This document shows positions 23,922 through 32,165 of a stretch of DNA of 64,000 nt, piece by piece. Under the pieces are notes generated by a model, which made no database searches, was not told the origin of the DNA, and saw nothing but the letters and a program-made list of their open reading frames with translations. Numbering within the stretch: the first letter of the stretch is position 1; each line of letters opens with the position of its first letter. The position numbers and the translations under genes are program-made. This DNA comes from Cryobacterium suzukii (GTDB lineage: Bacteria; Actinomycetota; Actinomycetes; Actinomycetales; Microbacteriaceae), in assembly GCF_004403185.1 (NCBI RefSeq), contig NZ_SOHJ01000001.1, forward strand, positions 2,038 to 66,037, read 5' to 3'.

Positions 23922-26900
23922 TCAGCGGGCCCGACGCAGAGCGCGGCGCTCTCGGGCGCCCTCGACCAATAGGTAGAGCACCGGAAGCACGATCAGGGTC
24001 AGCACAGTCGACGATACGAGCCCGCCGACGACCACGAGGGCGAGCGGCTGCGAGATGAATCCGCCGTGGCCGGTGAGGCCGATCGCCATCGGCAACAGGG
24101 CGAAGATGGTAGCGAGCGCCGTCATCAGAATGGGCCGCAGCCTGCGGCTCGCGCCAGCGACCAAGGCGTCGGACACCGACAGGCCGCGCCGCCGGTACTG
24201 GTTGACCAGGTCGACCAACACGATGGCGTTGGTCACCACGATTCCGATCAGCATGAGCACCCCGATCAGGGACGGCACGCCCAGCGGAATGCCGGTTACA
24301 ACCTGGAGCGCAATCGCCCCGGTCGCCGCGAACGGCACCGACACGAGCAGCAGCAGCGGTTGCAGCAGCGACCGGAACGTTGCAACCATCACGATGTACA
24401 CGATGAGAATGGCCACGAGCATGGCGACGCCGAGCTGTTGAAACGCCTCGGCCTGATCGGCGCTGACCCCGCCGAGCGTCGCGGTCGCTCCGGTCGGTAG
24501 CTTCGTGTCAACAAGCATCTGACTCAGCTGCGCGTTAGCCGCGCCCAGATCGTCGCTCGCGGGAGTCGCCGAAACGGTCGCCGTTCGCAGCCCCTTCGCC
24601 GTGGTGAGGGTGCTCGGCCCCTCGACCTGTTCGACGGTAGCGAGGGTATCCAGGGCCACCGATCCGGTGCGGGTCGGAATCTGCAGCGCCGCGAGATCAG
24701 CCGAGGTCGTCGGCGGCGACTGCGCCGACAGGTACACGGTCAGGTTGGTCTCGTCGATCACGATCGAGCCGATGGCGCTCGGCTGCATGGCCTGCGACAC
24801 GAGGGTGCCGAGAGCAAATTCGCTCAACCCGACAGCAGCCGCAGCCTGCCGGTCGACCGTGACGGCCAGGTACGGCAGCGAGGCGGCGAGGGTGCTCGCA
24901 CTCTCCCTGATGGCGGCGAGTTTCTGCACCGCGCTGAGAATGGAGGTCGTCGCGGTCTGCAGGTCGGCATCCGTTGCTGCCGTGACATCAACGGCGATAT
25001 CGGAGGATGCCCCGAAACTGCTCGCGGCAGCCACCGAAATCTCGCCCACGTCGCCCAGTTCTGCGAGGGCCGTGCGCGCGTGGTTTTGCACCGCATCGGC
25101 GTTGGCGTCGTCGGCGGTGGTGATCGAATAGGTCACAGCGCTCGAGGCGGGCGCCCCGCCGCGAAAGGCGCTCGCTGCGCTTCCGCCACCGATGGACAGC
25201 TGCACGATGTCGATGCCGTCGAGGCCCTGCAGCGCGGTCTCGACCGAAGCGGATGCCGCATCCTGCGCCGCGAGACTGCTGCCCACCGGCAGCGTTTGCG
25301 TCACCCGAAAGGTGTTCTGCCCGGTTGACCCGAGAAAGTTCACCTTCATGAACGGCACGAGCGCACCCGTTCCGCCGAGCACGAGAACGGCCAGCAGCAA
25401 GGTCGCGACGGCATGCTTCAGAGTGAACCGAATGACCGGCAGGTAGCCCTTCTGCAGCCGTCCCGGATTCTCACCGACCGTGGCCGCCGCCGTGGGTGCA
25501 ACTGCACCAGCCCGCCCGATTTCGCCCCGGGCCGGCTCGTTCGTTGGTTTCACGGTTGTCGGGGCTGCAACCGCCTCAAGGTCGCGTTCCTCGGGGCGTT
25601 CGGTGTCGGCGGCCACGACGGCTTTGGGCGCCCGCAGAAACCAGTACGCGAGCACGGGCACGATGGTCAACGCGACCAGCAGCGAGGCGAGCAGAGCGAT
25701 CGTCACGGTCAGCGCGAAGGGGCGAAACAATTCCCCGGTCGATCCGCCAACGAAGGAGATCGGCAGGAACACCGTGACCGTCGTGACGGTCGAGGCCGTG
25801 ATCGCTCCGGCCACTTCCCGGACCGCGAAGACGATCGTGGCGGCGCGGTCGGCGCCGGCAACAAGGTGCCGTTTGATGTTTTCAATGACCACGATCGAGT
25901 CGTCGACAACCCGGCCGATGGCGATCGTGAGTGCTCCGAGGGTGAGGATATTGAGCGAATAACCCACGCTCTGCAAGCCGATGAAGGTGATCAGCACCGA
26001 GGTCGGAATCGAGATGGCCGTGACCAGCGTTGCGCGCACCGAGAGTAGAAACAGGAGAATCACGATAACCGCGAAGCCGAGGCCGAGCAGGCCTTCCTGG
26101 GTGAGCGCGTCTATCGACTGCTGGATAAACGGCGCCTGGTCGAAGACGACCGTGAACGTGGCCGGCGCGACGGCCGCCTCGAGCTGCGGAAGCATGGCGC
26201 GCACCGCCTCGGAGACGTCGACGGTGTTGGCCGCAGGAATCTTGGTGACGGCAATGGTGAGAGCGGGTTCGCCGTTCACCCGGGAAATGCTCGTGACCGG
26301 GTTCTCAACGAGGTCGACAGTGGCGACATCGCCGATGGTCGTGGGAGCGTCATCCGCTGGGGTGGTAGCACCGGTGAAGCCGGCTGAGCTGGCAATGAGC
26401 GGCAGTGCCGCGATGTCGTCGACTGACCCGAGTGTCGAGCCCGCCTGTACCGACAGGGTCGTGTCGCCCTCGGTGATCGCGCCGGCCGGAAGAAGTGACC
26501 CGTTCTGCTGCAGCGCCGAAGTGATGTTTTGAGCGCTGAGCCCGCGCGCGGCGAGCTCGTCGATGTTGGGGGTGATCGTGACCCGGCGTCCGATGTCGCC
26601 GACAAGGGCGGCGCCGCGCACGCCGGCCACGTCGCGAATGTCGCCGAGCACGCTGCGTTTCAGTTCGTCGGCGAGCGCCGCGGTATCGCTCGACGCGACC
26701 GCAAGCGAGATCACCGGAAAGTCATCGATGCTTCCGCTGATCACCTGCGGGTCGACATCGGCCGGCAGCACGTTTTTAATGCGGTTGATGGCCTGGTCGA
26801 TGCGGGATTCGGCCTTGACCAGGTCGGTACCGTAGGTGAAGGTGGCGCTCACCAGCGAGGAGTTGGTGTTGCTCGTCGTCGACGTCGTTTCGAGGCCGAC

Positions 26901-27125
26901 CAGGCCCTGAATGGCGGTCTCGATCGGGGTAGACACGTCGTCATTAACGACCTGCGGCGAAGCACCCGGGTAGCTGGTCGACACGAGCAGCTGCGGAAGC
27001 TGCAGGGACGGAATCAGCTCCTGTTTGAGCCCGGTCAGGGCCAGACTGCCGAACACGGCCGCCACAATGGTGATGAGGGCGATCAGCGCCCGATTCTTCA
27101 TGCTCACTACCGCGAGAAAATGCAC
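23922..27125 (-). CDS. RND superfamily efflux permease (HAE1/AcrB-like)
   Basis: The protein of about 1067 residues has the duplicated RND layout: helix 1 (ALIALITIVAAVFGSLALTG), a large periplasmic-type loop, FQQLGVAMLVAILIVYIVMVATFR and GIPLGVPSLIGVLMLIGIVVTNAIVLVDLVNQ in the second half; the first half has GRVVDDSIVVIENIKRH with the proton-relay acidic pair. A central cytoplasmic linker near residues 520-570 is Ala/Glu-rich. No membrane fusion protein or outer-membrane partner is adjacent, as is usual for actinobacteria. Substrate unknown; closest familiar type is SwrC/AcrB-like drug or surfactant efflux. The GTG at 27125 fits the family N-terminus better than the GTG at 27149. Confidence 0.92.
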   Translation of the reverse strand: MHFLAVVSMKNRALIALITIVAAVFGSLALTGLKQELIPSLQLPQLLVSTSYPGASPQVVNDDVSTPIETAIQGLVGLETTSTTSNTNSSLVSATFTYGTDLVKAESRIDQAINRIKNVLPADVDPQVISGSIDDFPVISLAVASSDTAALADELKRSVLGDIRDVAGVRGAALVGDIGRRVTITPNIDELAARGLSAQNITSALQQNGSLLPAGAITEGDTTLSVQAGSTLGSVDDIAALPLIASSAGFTGATTPADDAPTTIGDVATVDLVENPVTSISRVNGEPALTIAVTKIPAANTVDVSEAVRAMLPQLEAAVAPATFTVVFDQAPFIQQSIDALTQEGLLGLGFAVIVILLFLLSVRATLVTAISIPTSVLITFIGLQSVGYSLNILTLGALTIAIGRVVDDSIVVIENIKRHLVAGADRAATIVFAVREVAGAITASTVTTVTVFLPISFVGGSTGELFRPFALTVTIALLASLLVALTIVPVLAYWFLRAPKAVVAADTERPEERDLEAVAAPTTVKPTNEPARGEIGRAGAVAPTAAATVGENPGRLQKGYLPVIRFTLKHAVATLLLAVLVLGGTGALVPFMKVNFLGSTGQNTFRVTQTLPVGSSLAAQDAASASVETALQGLDGIDIVQLSIGGGSAASAFRGGAPASSAVTYSITTADDANADAVQNHARTALAELGDVGEISVAAASSFGASSDIAVDVTAATDADLQTATTSILSAVQKLAAIRESASTLAASLPYLAVTVDRQAAAAVGLSEFALGTLVSQAMQPSAIGSIVIDETNLTVYLSAQSPPTTSADLAALQIPTRTGSVALDTLATVEQVEGPSTLTTAKGLRTATVSATPASDDLGAANAQLSQMLVDTKLPTGATATLGGVSADQAEAFQQLGVAMLVAILIVYIVMVATFRSLLQPLLLLVSVPFAATGAIALQVVTGIPLGVPSLIGVLMLIGIVVTNAIVLVDLVNQYRRRGLSVSDALVAGASRRLRPILMTALATIFALLPMAIGLTGHGGFISQPLALVVVGGLVSSTVLTLIVLPVLYLLVEGARERRALRRAR

Positions 27126-27163
27126 CAACTCAGTATGCCAGTGCGTCACCTACGCCCGACCTT

Positions 27164-27169
27164 TAGACT
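27164..27169 (+). promoter_or_regulatory. -10 element TAGACT placed for a leaderless transcript
   Basis: TAGACT matches the actinobacterial TAnnnT -10 pattern and ends 8 bases before the GTG at 27178, which lacks any ribosome binding site. Transcription would start at or within two bases of the start codon. Confidence 0.5.
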
Positions 27170-27177
27170 GAATTCTC

Positions 27178-27792
27178 GTGACTCGTCGACTGATCCAATT
27201 GTTTATTGGCCTTTTTCTCTACGGAATCGGCATCGCGCTGATTGTGCGCGCTGGAATTGGCGTGGCCCCCTGGGATGTCCTCACGCAGGGCATCGACAAC
27301 CACACCCACCTGGGCTTCGGGCTGATCACGATTCTCTTGAGCGGGGTCGTGCTGTTGCTGTGGATTCCGATTCGACAGAAGCCCGGTGCCGGAACGCTGC
27401 TGAACGCCGTACTTGTTGGCCCGGCAGCGGATGTGGGACTGTGGCTGCTTCCCGCCAACCTCGATCTGTGGGCGCGCATCCTGCTCTTCGCCGCGGGGCT
27501 GCTGCTGATTGCGGTCGCCACCGGCCTCTACATCGGGGCGCACTTCGGCCCCGGTCCGCGCGATGGCCTGATGACCGGCCTGCACAAACGCGCCGGCTGG
27601 AAGATCTGGATCGTTCGTACCGGCATCGAGGTGATCGTGCTCGGCATCGGCTGGGCGCTCGGGGGCAACGTGGGAATCGGCACCGCGCTCTTCGCCGTGC
27701 TGATCGGCCCCCTCTGCCAGCGCACGATCCCCTTGTTTGCGATCAGGCGCCCCGCCCCCGCCGGCCAACCGATTCTTGAGCCCACGCCGTAA
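27178..27792 (+). CDS. YczE/YitT-like integral membrane protein
   Basis: The 204-residue protein has about five membrane segments and the YczE family pattern LFLYGIGIALIVRAGIGVAPWDVLTQGI near the N-terminus, followed by GAHFGPGPRDGLMTGLH, which recurs at the mid-point in this family. Biochemical function is unknown; Bacillus YczE affects bacillomycin/surfactin production. It starts with a GTG without a ribosome binding site, probably on a leaderless mRNA, and ends 15 bp before the convergent TipA-like gene. Confidence 0.82.
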   Translation: MTRRLIQLFIGLFLYGIGIALIVRAGIGVAPWDVLTQGIDNHTHLGFGLITILLSGVVLLLWIPIRQKPGAGTLLNAVLVGPAADVGLWLLPANLDLWARILLFAAGLLLIAVATGLYIGAHFGPGPRDGLMTGLHKRAGWKIWIVRTGIEVIVLGIGWALGGNVGIGTALFAVLIGPLCQRTIPLFAIRRPAPAGQPILEPTP

Positions 27793-27807
27793 CCGAGCCC
27801 GAGAAAA

Positions 27808-28563
27808 CTACAGATTCCGCTCCGCAAACACCACCATGGCATCCCGCACGAATTCAGCGCCGACCTGACCTCCATAGTTCGCCGCGAACCGCTCGTCCGC
27901 CACGTACAGTTCCGCCAACCCCAGAAAATACTCCCGGGTCGGCCCCGCTCCAACACCGGGCGTTCCCGGAATCCCGTGCAACCAGTCGAACTGCCGCTGT
28001 GCCAGTGCCTGCGCCTCCTCGCCGACGATATCGAGCCCGCGCACCGCAGCCGCCTGCCAATCGGCGCCCAGCGCTCGCTGGCGCAGCCGCCACGCGGTTT
28101 TCTCTGCCGTTGACATGCTCCGCCACCAGGCGTCGCTCTGGCGGTAGGCATCCGCTCCCCAGCGCCGCTCGACCTCCTCGAGGTACTCCGTGTGGTCGAA
28201 ACCGTCAAACATGTTTTCTGCCATGAGTTGTTCCTCTCTGTTCAGGGTGTCAATCGTTTTTTTGACCGACCGAATTTGTCGGACCAGCCGTTGTTGTTCC
28301 TGCTTGAGCCAATCGAGGTGATGTCGAAGGGCGGCGTTTTCGTCTTGCTGCTGCCCAAGTACGTCGCCGATTGCGGGCAGTCCCAGCCCGAGCTCACGCA
28401 GCATCAGGATGCGCTGGAGGCGCACGAGTGAGTGCTCGTCGTAGAAGCGATAGCCGTTGCTGCCGACGCGGCTGGGCGGCAGCAACCCTAGGTCGCCGTA
28501 GTGCCGCAGGGTACGGCTGGTCGTCGACGCCAATCGCGCTACGTCCTGTATCGACCAGTCCAT
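27808..28563 (-). CDS. tipA: TipA-type MerR regulator (TipAL) with an internal TipAS start
   Basis: The 251-residue protein has a MerR HTH domain (SIQDVARLASTTSRTLRHYGDLGLLPPSRVGSNGYRFYDE), a dimerising coiled coil (residues 75-112) and a TipAS antibiotic-binding domain (residues 120-251; YRQSDAWWRSMSTAEK...). TipA in Streptomyces binds thiopeptides and activates its own promoter. The ATG at 28563 follows AAAGGAG. A second in-frame ATG at 28224 has its own AGAGAGGAA site, matching the known production of free TipAS from the same mRNA. The promoter (28591-28621) has the 19-bp spacer of MerR-controlled genes. Confidence 0.92.
   Translation of the reverse strand: MDWSIQDVARLASTTSRTLRHYGDLGLLPPSRVGSNGYRFYDEHSLVRLQRILMLRELGLGLPAIGDVLGQQQDENAALRHHLDWLKQEQQRLVRQIRSVKKTIDTLNREEQLMAENMFDGFDHTEYLEEVERRWGADAYRQSDAWWRSMSTAEKTAWRLRQRALGADWQAAAVRGLDIVGEEAQALAQRQFDWLHGIPGTPGVGAGPTREYFLGLAELYVADERFAANYGGQVGAEFVRDAMVVFAERNL
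28222..28239 (-). promoter_or_regulatory. Internal ribosome binding site and start for free TipAS domain
   Basis: AGAGAGGAA (28239-28231) lies 6 bases upstream of an in-frame ATG (28224-28222). Initiation here gives a 138-residue effector-domain protein starting MAENMFDGFDHTEY, close to the 144 residues of Streptomyces TipAS. Confidence 0.75.
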
Positions 28564-28590
28564 GTCGATCTCCTTTCGCTGGCATCTTCC

Positions 28591-28621
28591 ACGATAGAAC
28601 TTGACGTAACGTCAAGGTCAA
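28591..28621 (-). promoter_or_regulatory. MerR-type promoter of the TipA gene with palindromic operator
   Basis: On the minus strand -35 TTGACC (28621-28616) and -10 TATCGT (28596-28591) are separated by 19 bp, the over-long spacer that MerR activators correct by twisting DNA. The spacer holds the operator CTTGACGT-T-ACGTCAAG (28616-28600, perfect 8-bp arms). The gene starts 28 bp downstream of the -10. Confidence 0.85.
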
Positions 28622-28634
28622 GGTCAAGGTCAAG
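28611..28634. repeat. Four tandem GTCAAG hexamers joined to the TipA operator
   Basis: Read on the minus strand these are four CTTGAC units; the last is the left half of the operator palindrome and the one before supplies the -35 hexamer. The array therefore repeats both a -35-like word and the operator half-site. Confidence 0.85.
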
Positions 28635-28688
28635 ATCGAGAGGCAATGTCTCGTGTCGATGTCGGTGCCTCGGAGTACCGTTTAGCGC

Positions 28689-29147
28689 ATGGCAACGTGG
28701 CACGAAGTTGAAGCGGATGCGCCGCAATTCGCGGCCCGGGTGCGCGCAATTTTCGACGCGGGCACCAACAAGACAATGGCCTCCCTGCGCCGGGATGGTT
28801 CCCCGCGCATTAGCGGCACCGAACTCGTGATCGAGCCCGCGCGCATCACTCTGGGCATGATGCCCGATTCGCTCAAACTGCACGATGTGCTGCGGGACCC
28901 ACGTGTCGCCATCCACTCGCCGACCCTGGAACCGCCGGCTGGACCGCCGTCGGACTGGGCCGGTGACGCAAAAATGGCCGGGGTGCTGGTCGTCACCGAG
29001 CCGGCGTCAACCGATCCGCCGGGCACCTCGAGCTTCGAACTGCGGCTGTACGAAGTCGTGCTCACCTACATCGACCCCGACAACACGCACCTGGTTATCG
29101 AGTCCTGGCACGACGGCAGGGGGTGGGAGCGGATCAGTCGGCTGTAA
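28689..29147 (+). CDS. Pyridoxamine 5'-phosphate oxidase-like flavin/F420-binding protein
   Basis: The 152-residue protein has the split-barrel pattern of this family: TMASLRRDGSPRISGTELVIE (residues 33-53), LGMMPDSLKLHDVLRDPRVAIHSP (55-80) and a final strand ending HLVIESWHDGRGWERISRL. Members bind FMN, F420 or heme and are often reductases of unknown substrate. It reads divergently from the tipA gene, about 55 bp from that promoter, and could be co-regulated with it. The end overlaps the convergent M20 peptidase gene by 14 bp. Confidence 0.83.
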   Translation: MATWHEVEADAPQFAARVRAIFDAGTNKTMASLRRDGSPRISGTELVIEPARITLGMMPDSLKLHDVLRDPRVAIHSPTLEPPAGPPSDWAGDAKMAGVLVVTEPASTDPPGTSSFELRLYEVVLTYIDPDNTHLVIESWHDGRGWERISRL

Positions 29148-30300
29148 GCCCACAGAACTCGGTGATCGTGTCCGTCAGAATGTCGGCGAGCGCGCGCACC
29201 GACGGGGCGTCGGCCCACTCGGTGTCGGCGTGCAGGCCTTCACCGTCGGCGCCGAACACGACGCACGGGATGCCGGCTTCGAGAATGAGTCCGGCGTCGG
29301 TCCAGAACGGTTCACCGCGGGTGACCGCTGGGCGCCCGAGCACTCGTTCGGCATTGCCGGACAGCGCACGCAGGATCGGCCAGTGCGGCTCGGCCTCGAA
29401 CGCAGCGCGGGCCACCAGCCGGGTCAGCGCGAACTGGAACTCGGGCTCCTCAACAGCCAGCGCGGTGAACAGCGCGCGCAATTCGGCCTCGACACTGTCG
29501 GGTGACTGGCCCGGCAGCATCCGTCGTTCCAGGGTTAGCACGCAGCGGGCCGCGACCGTGGCCGCGTCGTCACCACCGGCGATCTTCGACACCCGAACCG
29601 CACCGTGGCCGAGGGTAGCGTGGGCCGGGGCAGCGTTCAGCCGCTGGCGCAGTTCGTCGAGGGCGCGCAGGGCCAGGCCGGCGTGCCAGATGGCATCGAC
29701 GCCGCGCTCGGGCTGCGAGCCGTGCGCGGCCAGGCCGGTCAGTTCGAGTTCAAACCAGGCGAAGCCTCGGTGCGCCGTGGTGAGTTCGAGGCTGCTTGGC
29801 TCGATCACGAGGGCGGCGTCGGCGCGAAAGCTGCGCAGCACCTCCTCGGTGCCGATGCTGCCGAATTCTTCGTCGGCGACCAGCGTAACGATCACATCCC
29901 CGGCCATCCCGTGCACGGATGCCCGCGCCGCCGCCACGAGAATGGCCGCGAGCCCGCTCTTGGTATCGACGGCCCCGCGACCGTACACCCGGCCGTCACG
30001 GAGATCACCGCTGAACGGGTCGCCGGCATAGGTCGCGACGCCGACCGTGTCGAGGTGGGCGTTGAGCATGAGCGAACGGCCCGTGCCGGTGCCACGTTTC
30101 AGGCCGACCACCGACGGGCGCCCGGGAGTCTGCTCCAGCACCGTGATCTCGAAACCCTGCTGGCGCAGCCAGTCAGCGCACCAGGCAGCAATCTCGGCCT
30201 CCCCGGCGGCTCCCGGCACGAGGTCGGGGTTCACCGAATCGATGCGCACGAGCTGCTGCAATATCGCGACGGGGTCGGTCTCAAGGGGTAGGCGGGTCAT
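29134..30300 (-). CDS. M20 family metallopeptidase (ArgE/DapE/dipeptidase type)
   Basis: The 388-residue protein has the M20 metal and catalytic motifs: SLMLNAHLDTVGV (His-x-Asp), GAVDTKSGLAAIL (bridging Asp), VADEEFGSIGTEE (catalytic Glu and metal Glu) and a C-terminal GADGEGLHADTEWA His. A dimerisation insert occupies about residues 175-290. It hydrolyses an N-acyl amino acid or dipeptide; the exact substrate (acetylornithine, succinyl-DAP or other) is not decided. No arginine or lysine gene is adjacent. Confidence 0.9.
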   Translation of the reverse strand: MTRLPLETDPVAILQQLVRIDSVNPDLVPGAAGEAEIAAWCADWLRQQGFEITVLEQTPGRPSVVGLKRGTGTGRSLMLNAHLDTVGVATYAGDPFSGDLRDGRVYGRGAVDTKSGLAAILVAAARASVHGMAGDVIVTLVADEEFGSIGTEEVLRSFRADAALVIEPSSLELTTAHRGFAWFELELTGLAAHGSQPERGVDAIWHAGLALRALDELRQRLNAAPAHATLGHGAVRVSKIAGGDDAATVAARCVLTLERRMLPGQSPDSVEAELRALFTALAVEEPEFQFALTRLVARAAFEAEPHWPILRALSGNAERVLGRPAVTRGEPFWTDAGLILEAGIPCVVFGADGEGLHADTEWADAPSVRALADILTDTITEFCGLTAD

Positions 30301-30412
30301 CCCTAAAATCTAGGCCCTCTTGCGAAAGCGGGTGAATCGCTCCTTCGCGGGTGCTAGAGCAACCATGTGCCCGCTCTCGCGAAATTGGGCGCCGCCCTGG
30401 GTAGGGTGCAGC

Positions 30413-31207
30413 ATGGGCAAGACATCGCGGTGGGGGCTGATTCCGGCGGCGCTGGTGAGCGCATCCGCTGTGCTGCTCTTTGCGTTGCGGATGCCGGCTC
30501 CCGGCTACGCAATGCTGGCCGCGGCGCTCGTGCTCGCGGTTCTGATCGACCGGGCGTTGTTTCGCGACCTGTTGCTGCTTGCCATTGGTCTTGGCATCAT
30601 CAGCTCGATCTCGGTCGAGGCGAACATCAGCTACCCCAACATCGCGCTCATGGGCACGGTACTAAGCCTCTCGGTGCTCGTGCCCTATCTGCTCTCGCGC
30701 TTCTACTTCAAGGACCACGCGATTCGGTTTCCGATTCGCACCGGGCAGCGCTGGACCACTCTCGAACGCGCCTACCTGCCGATCGTGGTGCTGCTCGGGT
30801 ACTTCATTTTGCCGAGCTACTTCATCGGAAGCGGCGCGTACCAGAACTGGCCGACGGTGACCACGCCCGATGAGATCGCCCGGCTGTTCGTGGGCGTGGG
30901 TTTTGTGGGCATCTGGGACGAATTGTTCTTCATCTGCATCGCCTTCGCCCTTTTGCGTCGGCATTTTGCCGACTGGCAGGCCAACATTTTGCAGGCCGTG
31001 ATTTTCTCATCGTTCCTCTGGGAGCTCGGCTATCAGAGTTGGGGTCCGCTGCTCACTGTGCCGTTCGCCCTGCTGCAGGGCTACACCTTCGCTCGCACCC
31101 GATCGCTGACCTATGTGGTCTGTGTGCACCTTCTGTTCGACGTGGTGGTGTTCCTCGTGCTCGTGCACGCTCACAATCGCGACTGGCTGACCATTTTTCT
31201 GTACTGA
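30413..31207 (+). CDS. CPBP-like intramembrane protein
   Basis: The 264-residue protein has about eight membrane segments. The C-terminal half resembles the CPBP (Abi/CAAX protease-like) family: WDELFFICIAFALLRR (the EExxxR region, here with a single Glu after Asp), FSSFLWELGYQSWG (FxxxE) and VVCVHLLFDVVVF (HxxxD/B). The altered first motif raises doubt about protease activity. I start it at ATG 30413, with AGGG upstream, because the longer frame from 30320 adds polar non-conserved sequence. It stands alone between divergent M20 and the DUF4097 gene. Confidence 0.7.
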   Translation: MGKTSRWGLIPAALVSASAVLLFALRMPAPGYAMLAAALVLAVLIDRALFRDLLLLAIGLGIISSISVEANISYPNIALMGTVLSLSVLVPYLLSRFYFKDHAIRFPIRTGQRWTTLERAYLPIVVLLGYFILPSYFIGSGAYQNWPTVTTPDEIARLFVGVGFVGIWDELFFICIAFALLRRHFADWQANILQAVIFSSFLWELGYQSWGPLLTVPFALLQGYTFARTRSLTYVVCVHLLFDVVVFLVLVHAHNRDWLTIFLY

Positions 31208-31228
31208 CCCTCTTGCTACTCTCAGGAA

Positions 31229-31268
31229 CGCGCTATATCGTGTCCTTCAGAACACGCGATATAGCGCG
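31229..31268. promoter_or_regulatory. Palindromic operator upstream of the DUF4097-PadR pair
   Basis: Arms CGCGCTATATCG (31229-31240) and CGATATAGCGCG (31257-31268) are perfect 12-bp inverted repeats around a 16-bp centre that itself has a TGT/ACA pair. It lies about 30 bp before the start codon of the pair and is a strong candidate site for PadR autorepression. A weak -35/-10 (TTGCTA 31213, TATATC 31234) would place it over the promoter. Confidence 0.75.
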
Positions 31269-31295
31269 AATTCACCCTTCTGAAAGGACAACCCA

Positions 31296-32165
31296 GTGTC
31301 ACTGGAAAAATGGCTGGTCGCCCCCGGGCAGACCAAGATTATCGATGTCGAACTGGTGCGTAAGCTCAAGGTCGGCCTCATCGGCGGTACGGTCGACATC
31401 ATCGGCCATGACGAGCCCGGCGCGCGCATCGAAGTGCACGGCGTCAGCGGCAAAGACTTGAAGATCTCCATGGACGGCGACCGCCTCGAGATCGATCACC
31501 CGCAGCTGCGCTGGGATAATTTCATCGAGGTGTTCGCGTCGTTTCGCGGCACAGCGCGCGCCGAGGTGAGCATCTCCGTTCCCCGCGACGTCGCGCTGCG
31601 TTTCGGGGTCGTGTCGGCCGATGCCCTCGTCTCTGGCCTCCGCAATGACGCGAAACTCAGCACCGTCTCCGGCGACCTCGTCATCGACGACGTGCAGGGT
31701 AACCTCGAGCTCAACGCGGTGAATGGCGAAATCTCGGTGCGCAATCACGTCGGAGCGATTTCCGTGCACACCGTATCGGGCGATATCACGGCGAGCGGCA
31801 GCATCCGTCAATTCACGCTCGACGGGGTCTCGAGCAACGTGTTCCTCGACCTGGCCGGAACGCCAGACCAGATCGTGACGAACTCGGTCAGCGGCAACCT
31901 CACCGTGCGGCTCGAACCCCGCGTTGCCGCGCGGTACCACCTCAACACCCTCTCCGGCACGCTCCAGCTCGACGACCACACCGTGCGCACCGCGTTCGGC
32001 AAGGGCTACGAGGGGTCCACCGGCGCCCTCGACGGCAGCTGGCTCGACGTGCGCTCCAATTCTGTGTCTGGCGACATCTCGGTCGTGCGCAGCGAATCCA
32101 CGAGTCAAGCGGATGCCGCAGCGCCGGCCGCCGCTGACGCCCACGCCCCGCAGGACCCGGCATGA
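31296..32165 (+). CDS. DUF4097 family beta-helix-like protein
   Basis: The 289-residue protein is built of short repeated beta strands with the recurring pattern TVSGDLVIDDVQGNLELNAVNGEISVRN, typical of DUF4097 (putative adhesin) proteins. No signal peptide or membrane segment is visible, so it is probably cytoplasmic or membrane associated through a partner. The GTG at 31296 follows AAAGGAC. The C-terminal 25 residues are Ala-rich and disordered. It overlaps the PadR gene by ATGA. DUF4097-PadR pairs recur in Gram-positives, but the biochemical role is unknown; envelope stress sensing is a guess. Confidence 0.88.
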   Translation: MSLEKWLVAPGQTKIIDVELVRKLKVGLIGGTVDIIGHDEPGARIEVHGVSGKDLKISMDGDRLEIDHPQLRWDNFIEVFASFRGTARAEVSISVPRDVALRFGVVSADALVSGLRNDAKLSTVSGDLVIDDVQGNLELNAVNGEISVRNHVGAISVHTVSGDITASGSIRQFTLDGVSSNVFLDLAGTPDQIVTNSVSGNLTVRLEPRVAARYHLNTLSGTLQLDDHTVRTAFGKGYEGSTGALDGSWLDVRSNSVSGDISVVRSESTSQADAAAPAAADAHAPQDPA

